Shown: positions 5,540-6,203 of the stretch, one piece after another
Layout of the letters: each line of letters starts with the position of its first letter
Numbering within the stretch: position 1 is the first letter of the stretch
Assembly (NCBI GenBank): GCA_027592155.1
Contig: JAQCKY010000155.1
Coordinates: 1 to 6,203 of the forward strand
DNA from: Pseudomonadota bacterium
GTDB lineage: Bacteria > Pseudomonadota > Alphaproteobacteria > Rhodospirillales > UBA2165
Reading direction: 5' to 3'
Length of the DNA stretch: 6,203 nucleotides
The notes under the pieces: generated by a model
Database searches by the model: none
The model's input: only the letters and a program-made list of their open reading frames with translations
What the model was told of the DNA's origin: nothing
Translations under genes and position numbers: made by a program

Positions 5540-6203
5540 GACGCGGTCTCGCGCCGCACACCATCACCCTCGCCGATGATCAGCTCATCGAGCAGGCCGA
5601 TAAATAAACCGGTTTCGACAACGCCGGGAATCGATTGGATTTTAAGCTCCAACCCTTCCGGATCCTTGATCGCGCCAAAGGCGCAATCGAGCACGTAGTT
5701 GCCGTTGTCGGTCAGCAAGGGTTTATCGCCCGCTTGGCGCAACGTGACCGCGCAGCCCATGGCCGCAATCGCCGCGGCCGCGAGCGTATAACCATAGGTC
5801 ACCACCTCGACCGGCAGGGGGAATTTTCCCAGCGTCGCAACTTGCTTGGAAGAATCGGCGATGATCACCCGGCGCTTGGCCGCATTGAGCACGATCTTCT
5901 CGCGGAGCAGCGCCGCGCCGCCGCCTTTGATCATGCGGTATTTGCCGTCCACTTCATCGGCGCCGTCGATCGCCATATCCAAGGCCTCGATGTCGGCGGG
6001 ATCGATGATCGTAATGCCGAAAGAACGGGCCAATGCCTCGGTGCCGGTCGAGGTCGCAACACCCCGCAGGGTCAGCCCATCCGCGACCCGGACGCCGAGG
6101 GCTCGGACAAAATGCTCCACCGTTGAGCCTGAGCCGAGCCCGAGATCCATGCCGTCCTCGACCAGCGCCGCGGCGGCTTCGCCCGCCAGTTTCTTTTCTT
6201 GGT
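5536..6203 (-). CDS. rpiA: Ribose-5-phosphate isomerase A (5' end just outside window)
   Basis: Converts ribose 5-phosphate to ribulose 5-phosphate in the non-oxidative pentose phosphate pathway, in the cytosol. The frame stays open to the window edge, so the Met codon at 6148-6150 is internal. The 17 preceding codons read K-K-L-A-G-E-A-A-A-A-L-V-E-D-G near the edge, the normal first helix of RpiA. In total 221 residues are visible, and by comparison with E. coli RpiA only a few are missing. Counting from the edge, the phosphate loop G-L-G-S-G-S-T is at 20-26. The catalytic set Asp79, Asp82 (I-D-G-A-D-E), Lys92 (K-G-G-G) and Glu101 (R-E-K) has the spacing of E. coli Asp81/Asp84/Lys94/Glu103. 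Later family motifs G-K-F-P-L-P-V-E-V, T-D-N-G-N and I-P-G-V-V are intact. The stop lies inside the duplicated tail of the convergent GMC gene. Confidence 0.96.
   Translation of the reverse strand, partial: QEKKLAGEAAAALVEDGMDLGLGSGSTVEHFVRALGVRVADGLTLRGVATSTGTEALARSFGITIIDPADIEALDMAIDGADEVDGKYRMIKGGGAALLREKIVLNAAKRRVIIADSSKQVATLGKFPLPVEVVTYGYTLAAAAIAAMGCAVTLRQAGDKPLLTDNGNYVLDCAFGAIKDPEGLELKIQSIPGVVETGLFIGLLDELIIGEGDGVRRETAS

Noticed and set aside
5536..6150. Taking the Met codon at 6148-6150 as the rpiA start.
   Set aside because: The frame stays open upstream to the window edge and encodes the normal first helix of RpiA, so this Met is internal.

Overview
The window is a compact, moderately GC-rich bacterial chromosomal segment. 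It carries five complete protein genes and two genes cut by the window edges. The mix is a c-type cytochrome tail, a D-2-hydroxyacid dehydrogenase, a phosphinothricin-acetyltransferase-like GNAT, an LVIVD-repeat propeller, a phosphoglycolate-phosphatase-like HAD enzyme, a GMC flavoprotein and RpiA. Together with the protein sequence style, this suggests an alphaproteobacterium, perhaps Rhodospirillales-like. That is inference from gene content; no rRNA or other phylogenetic marker is present.

Layout. Positions 1-207 (+) hold the C-terminus of a cytochrome c. It converges on a D-2-hydroxyacid dehydrogenase at 265-1221 (-). A 109-bp AT-richer divergent region (1222-1330) separates that gene from a rightward series: GNAT acetyltransferase (1331-1834), LVIVD-repeat beta-propeller (1940-3064), Gph-like HAD phosphatase (3157-3816) and GMC oxidoreductase (3891-5519). 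The gaps in this series are 74-105 bp, so co-transcription is possible but not compelled. The series converges on rpiA (5536 to the right edge, -), with only 16 bp between the two stop codons. No intergenic stretch exceeds 110 bp. I see no tRNA, rRNA, insertion sequence, CRISPR array or convincing rho-independent terminator.

How the genes could work together. The enzymes are mostly central or peripheral carbon metabolism. RpiA serves the pentose phosphate pathway, Gph would make glycolate from 2-phosphoglycolate, the hydroxyacid dehydrogenase could reduce glyoxylate or hydroxypyruvate, and the GMC enzyme oxidises an alcohol. A glycolate/glyoxylate theme is conceivable but unproven. I do not see a defence system, biosynthetic cluster or mobile element.

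Two things deserve a second look. The LVIVD propeller has five histidines in equivalent positions on successive blades, suggesting a metal-lined central channel. The last 20 bp of the GMC gene are tandemly duplicated with only third-codon-position differences, which looks like the scar of a gene-end exchange next to the rpiA stop codon.
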